Source: Acidobacteriota bacterium (GTDB lineage Bacteria; Acidobacteriota; Terriglobia; Terriglobales; Acidobacteriaceae). From it: a stretch of 9,631 nt of DNA. This document shows, in pieces, positions 7,181-9,631 of the stretch (the first letter of the stretch is position 1; every line of letters starts with the position of its first letter). The notes under the pieces are model-generated. The model was not told where the DNA came from. It worked only from the letters and a program-made list of their open reading frames with translations, and did no database searches. The stretch is from assembly GCA_021779695.1 (NCBI GenBank), contig JAJYAE010000159.1:1-9631 (forward strand). The letters run 5' to 3'. The translations under genes and the position numbers were made by a program.

Positions 7181-7220
7181 GGGACGAAGTACGGGAGTGC
7201 CGACTCCCGTACTTCGTCCC
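7181..7220. repeat. Perfect 18-bp inverted repeat (REP-like or terminator hairpin)
   Basis: GGGACGAAGTACGGGAGT (7181-7198) is exactly mirrored by ACTCCCGTACTTCGTCCC (7203-7220) around the loop GCCG. It lies 6 nt beyond the stop of the aldolase/phosphatase gene and about 80 bp before the beta-galactosidase gene. Neither side has a strong T tract (the minus side reads CACTTTCCC), so a mobile REP-type palindrome or an mRNA-end stabiliser is as likely as a terminator. No other copy occurs in this window. Confidence 0.85.
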
Positions 7221-7226
7221 TGCGAA

Positions 7227-8351
7227 TCACGCCTCGACCAGGCTGCTGGCGGCCGGCCGGAGAGTGAAGCGCTTCTCGAGAACAGCCAGCTTCTCCGTGA
7301 TCCCGGTGTACTCAAGCTCGGACATCGGGAGCATGGCCGCGCCAAAAAAGCCCTGACGGCGCATCTCAATGGCCTTATCTGCGACATGGTGGCGGACTGT
7401 GTCCCAGAAGGGATGGGCGAAGTTGTCAACCGGCTCGGAGAGCTTGCCTTGATGCACGCAGAATCCGGCGCAGCTTACGATCGGGGGGCCATCAAAATAG
7501 CTGATGCCTGTGTTCATCTTGACAGGCATTAACGGGACCTGATGTGACCCGCGCATGCCGCCCCCAACAAAGTGTCCGATGGCAAACGGTGTGAGAATTT
7601 CACCCGTTGCGGGAAAGTTCATCTGGGTGCGCACGAGCATGACCGGGTCATCCTTGCCGGTGTACTTGCCAGCGATGTTGTGAAGGCGCGAGGTGGCGAC
7701 GGCGGCTGCCTGTTCACCTGTTGCGCGGGACCAGATGGATTCGACGACGAAGCGTTCCGGATCGCGCAAGAGAGCAGCAATGTCATACAGCTCATCCGGG
7801 GCATTGAGCTCAATGATGCGGTCGACATTGGTATCACTCACATCCATAATGACAAATCGATAACCGCGCGAGATCTTCGAGGACAGGATGAGACCTGGCG
7901 TGTTCATGGCATCCGTGAATGCCAGGTAGAGCGGAAGATTGTAAGCGCCAGGGTCGGTCTTATCCGCGGCGAAGAAGAGGAAGGGCTCGCTTGCGCGCTC
8001 GTCGATCTCCATCTCCGCGACGGCGGGACCCATGCCGCGTACGTTTCCGGAGAAGGAATCTTTCAGCAGGTCCTGTCCTGCACCGTAGAGCCCGTGTTGG
8101 CGGGCTGTGTCCGTACCGGCTCGAAATGCATCCCATGCGAGCTGGTGGATCTGCTTGTCATTTTCGCCGTGTGTGTGGGTCATGAGGATGGCGATGTCAT
8201 CACCCGTATGACCGATGTGATAGTCCAGGAGCAGCCTGGGCGCTCGATCAGCGATGTATGCCTTCACTGTTGCCAAGAGCTGCCGCGATGGAGCGACATG
8301 TCCGCCGACGGAGCCGATATCTGCCTTGATGACACTCAGAGTTATTTTCAT
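7227..8351 (-). CDS. fbp: Archaeal-type bifunctional fructose-1,6-bisphosphate aldolase/phosphatase (class V FBPase)
   Basis: A 374-aa enzyme that condenses glyceraldehyde-3-phosphate and dihydroxyacetone phosphate and then dephosphorylates the resulting FBP to fructose-6-phosphate, committing carbon to gluconeogenesis; it is cytoplasmic. Mg-binding and catalytic positions are all present: D11 and H18 in DIGSVGGH, D51-D52 in GDD, D130-K131 in AADKTDPGAYNLP, Y230 and Schiff-base K233 in KYTGKDD (Y229/K232 in the Thermoproteus enzyme), and Y348 in ELEYTG for the phosphatase conformation. Length equals the family norm. The start at 8351 has GGAGG seven bases upstream (8359-8363). A promoter candidate with an overlapping palindrome lies just before it, and an 18-bp inverted repeat follows the stop. 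The family is known chiefly from archaea and deep-branching or thermophilic bacteria. The neighbours are glycosidases, which fits hexose metabolism without proving co-regulation. Confidence 0.95.
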   Translation of the reverse strand: MKITLSVIKADIGSVGGHVAPSRQLLATVKAYIADRAPRLLLDYHIGHTGDDIAILMTHTHGENDKQIHQLAWDAFRAGTDTARQHGLYGAGQDLLKDSFSGNVRGMGPAVAEMEIDERASEPFLFFAADKTDPGAYNLPLYLAFTDAMNTPGLILSSKISRGYRFVIMDVSDTNVDRIIELNAPDELYDIAALLRDPERFVVESIWSRATGEQAAAVATSRLHNIAGKYTGKDDPVMLVRTQMNFPATGEILTPFAIGHFVGGGMRGSHQVPLMPVKMNTGISYFDGPPIVSCAGFCVHQGKLSEPVDNFAHPFWDTVRHHVADKAIEMRRQGFFGAAMLPMSELEYTGITEKLAVLEKRFTLRPAASSLVEA

Positions 8352-8358
8352 GGCTCAC

Positions 8359-8363
8359 CCTCC
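8359..8363 (-). promoter_or_regulatory. Ribosome binding site of the FBP aldolase/phosphatase gene
   Basis: The minus strand reads GGAGG, with 7 nt to the ATG at 8351. It fixes the start and rules out other readings of the 5' end. Confidence 0.85.
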
Positions 8364-8370
8364 GTACGCT

Positions 8371-8399
8371 TTTATCCGTACTGCCAAACGAGTTGGCAA
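8371..8399 (-). promoter_or_regulatory. Candidate promoter of the FBP aldolase/phosphatase gene
   Basis: On the minus strand TTGCCA (8394-8399, 5 of 6 to TTGACA) is followed after exactly 17 bp by GATAAA (8371-8376, 4 of 6 to TATAAT). Transcription would begin near 8364, giving a very short leader of about 13 nt that starts right at the GGAGG site. That tight spacing is the main reason for doubt. Confidence 0.45.
8382..8398. promoter_or_regulatory. Palindrome TGCCAA-N5-TTGGCA overlapping the fbp promoter (operator candidate)
   Basis: A perfect 6-bp inverted repeat with a 5-bp centre (ACGAG) covers the -35 element and upstream half of the spacer of the promoter candidate. Size and symmetry suit a dimeric regulator acting as repressor. 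If the transcript started further upstream it could instead be a small RNA hairpin. No regulator gene is present in the window. Confidence 0.4.
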
Positions 8400-8566
8400 G
8401 CAGTGATGAATGTCACGGGCAGGGGAAGCGGGCGTCCACGGATTTTGACATTGCAGGCGCAACGGGATAGATTGCAGCCTTTGGCAGAGCAGGGCACCGG
8501 GGCGGCCGCATCGCCACGCACCCATGGATGAGAAGCGGCAAGGCTACGGATGCCGGAGGGAAACGG

Positions 8567-8608
8567 CGGGTCATCGTTCGCATGATTTGCGATTGGAATG
8601 ATGACCCG
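8567..8608. repeat. Inverted repeat with 12-bp stem downstream of the glycosidase gene
   Basis: CGGGTCATCGTT (8567-8578) pairs with AATGATGACCCG (8597-8608) over 12 bp with one G-T wobble. The 18-nt loop can form an inner CGCA/TGCG stem. It lies 39 nt past the stop of the minus-strand gene at 8647, where a terminator would sit, but the following minus-strand bases (CCGTTTCCC) are only weakly T-rich. The rest of the 295-bp gap between 8351 and 8647 shows no believable gene. Confidence 0.6.
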
Positions 8609-8646
8609 GACGTGCTTTGCACATGCTGGGCCGGTTTGCGCCGCGA

Positions 8647-9631
8647 TCAGGCGAGAGTAATGGCCGCAACTTCGTATTCATGCATGCCCGGAACCGTGAA
8701 CTGGAGTCGACTATTTGCCCATTCGAAGGGGAGTGACTGTTGAGCGCGCAGTAACTCGACGGTCTTGACGGCAGTGCCGGAAGGGAGCTTGACGGCGACC
8801 CTTTGCGGACCGAGGCTGCCGGAAGAGAGCAACCAACCATGTTGCGCATTGGGACTGTTGTAGTTGAGCAAATGAAGAGCGTATCCGGGATCCGTTTCCC
8901 AGAAGAAAGTTTCCACCAATCCTTCACCTTCGACGGCGACGAGTTGTTCGTCATGCAGGACCCAGCGGATTGCATTCTGGAGCAGTCTCAGGAGATCGCC
9001 ATTGCCGGTGATCCAGTAGGTGCGTTCGATATCGCCGGGAAACCAGACGAGGCGGCTGGATCCTATCTCTCGAAGAGTAACGGCGGGCTCGTCCGTGTGA
9101 GATACGGGGGGATAGGCGAGCTCGGGCGGATAGCGTACAAAGCCCGGCACCACTGTGAGGAGCGGGTCCTGGACAGGCTGCAATGGAAGACGGTTTTCAG
9201 CACCGGGCAGCCAGTTTGTCTCCTCGAATCCGCGGAGAAGTGGATACTGCCGCTCACGGTGCGCTGTCACGATGCGAGCGTAGAAGGGGTTGCCGTTCGT
9301 CCCGATGACCTCGCCGTTCTTGTGTGCCCCAAAGAGATCTGCGAGGCCAAGGTCAGGGCGCGGGCGCAGATTCTCATCGTATAGTCCGGTCTCGAAACTG
9401 GCGACGACTGAGCCGCCAGAGTGAACGTAGGAGCGAATCTGCTCGCATTGGCGATCGCTGAGCATGGCGACGTTGGGGAGAATCAGCGCGCGATATTTGC
9501 TGAGACGCTCGGCATCGAGTCGGTCTTCATGGACAAAGTCAAATGTGAACCTCCCACGCAGGAGGGCGTCGTAGAGACCTTGCGTTGTTTCATGCATGTA
9601 ATGGCGTGAGGGTGTGGTTGCCGGCCCCGGA
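8647..9631 (-). CDS. Glycosidase-like protein with beta-galactosidase trimerisation domain, C-terminal part (5' truncated)
   Basis: The frame is open to the right edge (about 11 codons beyond the ATG at 9597, reading PGPATTPSRHY), so the true start is outside and 327 residues are visible. GLYDALLRGRFTFDFVHEDRLDAERLSKYRALILPNVAMLSDRQC, followed by IRSYVHSGGSVVASFETGLYDE, is the glutamine-amidotransferase-like fold of the beta-galactosidase trimerisation domain (PF08532), which follows the catalytic barrel in GH42-type proteins. It lacks an amidotransferase triad, as expected. A stretch ending in WFPGDIERTYWITGNGDLLRLLQNAIRWVL closes that domain. The last 100 or so residues form a beta-rich domain (ETFFWETDPGYALHLLNYNSP to the VPGMHEYEVAAITLA end). 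The catalytic barrel is not visible, so family and substrate cannot be fixed; homologues are often labelled alpha-amylase-family or hypothetical glycosidases. It probably belongs with the GH35 enzyme to a carbohydrate-degrading neighbourhood. Confidence 0.8.
   Translation of the reverse strand, partial: PGPATTPSRHYMHETTQGLYDALLRGRFTFDFVHEDRLDAERLSKYRALILPNVAMLSDRQCEQIRSYVHSGGSVVASFETGLYDENLRPRPDLGLADLFGAHKNGEVIGTNGNPFYARIVTAHRERQYPLLRGFEETNWLPGAENRLPLQPVQDPLLTVVPGFVRYPPELAYPPVSHTDEPAVTLREIGSSRLVWFPGDIERTYWITGNGDLLRLLQNAIRWVLHDEQLVAVEGEGLVETFFWETDPGYALHLLNYNSPNAQHGWLLSSGSLGPQRVAVKLPSGTAVKTVELLRAQQSLPFEWANSRLQFTVPGMHEYEVAAITLA

Noticed and set aside
6204..7429. Open frames of 270 aa (+, 6204-7016) and 315 aa (-, 6482-7429) over the GH35 gene
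   Set aside because: Shadows of the beta-galactosidase frame; the second is Ser/Arg/Pro-rich low-complexity sequence and also runs into the palindrome and the end of fbp.
7572..8531. 319-aa plus-strand open frame over the aldolase/phosphatase gene
   Set aside because: Antisense to a gene with complete active site, no ribosome binding site or family similarity.
8413..8743. Two small open frames (- 8413-8622 and + 8528-8743) in and next to the fbp/glycosidase gap
   Set aside because: No Shine-Dalgarno, no domain, overlap each other and the hairpin at 8567-8608; the plus one runs into the end of the glycosidase gene.

Overview
The window comes from a GC-rich bacterial chromosome. The gene content points to Acidobacteriota (Terriglobia-like): an adenosylcobalamin-dependent ribonucleotide reductase, a membrane pyrophosphatase, an archaeal-type fructose-1,6-bisphosphate aldolase/phosphatase and exported or polysaccharide-directed glycosidases lie side by side. 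This assignment is an inference from protein character, not from a marker gene. No mobile element, CRISPR array, tRNA or rRNA was seen.

Layout. (1) 1-434 (+): the C-terminus of a membrane ion-translocating pyrophosphatase, cut by the left window edge and followed by a terminator hairpin. (2) 498-1196 (-): a RimJ/RimL-type GNAT acetyltransferase, convergent with the pyrophosphatase. (3) 1197-1732: a 536-bp gene-free region carrying the nrdJ control region. It holds a TTGACA-N17-TATTTT promoter candidate, two NrdR-box-like sites and a stretch with three ordered cobalamin-riboswitch-like elements. (4) 1733-5083 (+): nrdJ, a long (1116 aa) class II ribonucleotide reductase with a coiled-coil insert, a TSCPD domain and a cysteine-rich tail, ending in a strong intrinsic terminator. 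(5) 5241-7103 (-): a secreted GH35 beta-galactosidase. (6) 7181-7220: a perfect 18-bp inverted repeat between genes. (7) 7227-8351 (-): bifunctional FBP aldolase/phosphatase, with a promoter candidate overlapped by a palindrome. (8) 8567-8608: a 12-bp-stem hairpin. (9) 8647-9631 (-): the C-terminal part of a beta-galactosidase-trimerisation-domain protein, cut by the right edge.

How the genes fit together. The three minus-strand genes from 9631 down to 5241 read as a carbohydrate neighbourhood. Two act on galactosides or other glycosides, and one is the committed gluconeogenic step that would rebuild hexose phosphates. They are separated by 123-295 bp with hairpins between them, so a single operon is not certain. 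nrdJ supplies dNTPs without needing oxygen but needs cobalamin. hppA would use pyrophosphate from biosynthesis to energise the membrane.

The most interesting part is the nrdJ leader. Its sequence resembles conserved cobalamin-riboswitch elements in the right order but in shortened form, in front of the B12-dependent enzyme rather than a B12-independent alternative. NrdR-like sites and the best promoter overlap the same region, so these readings partly compete.
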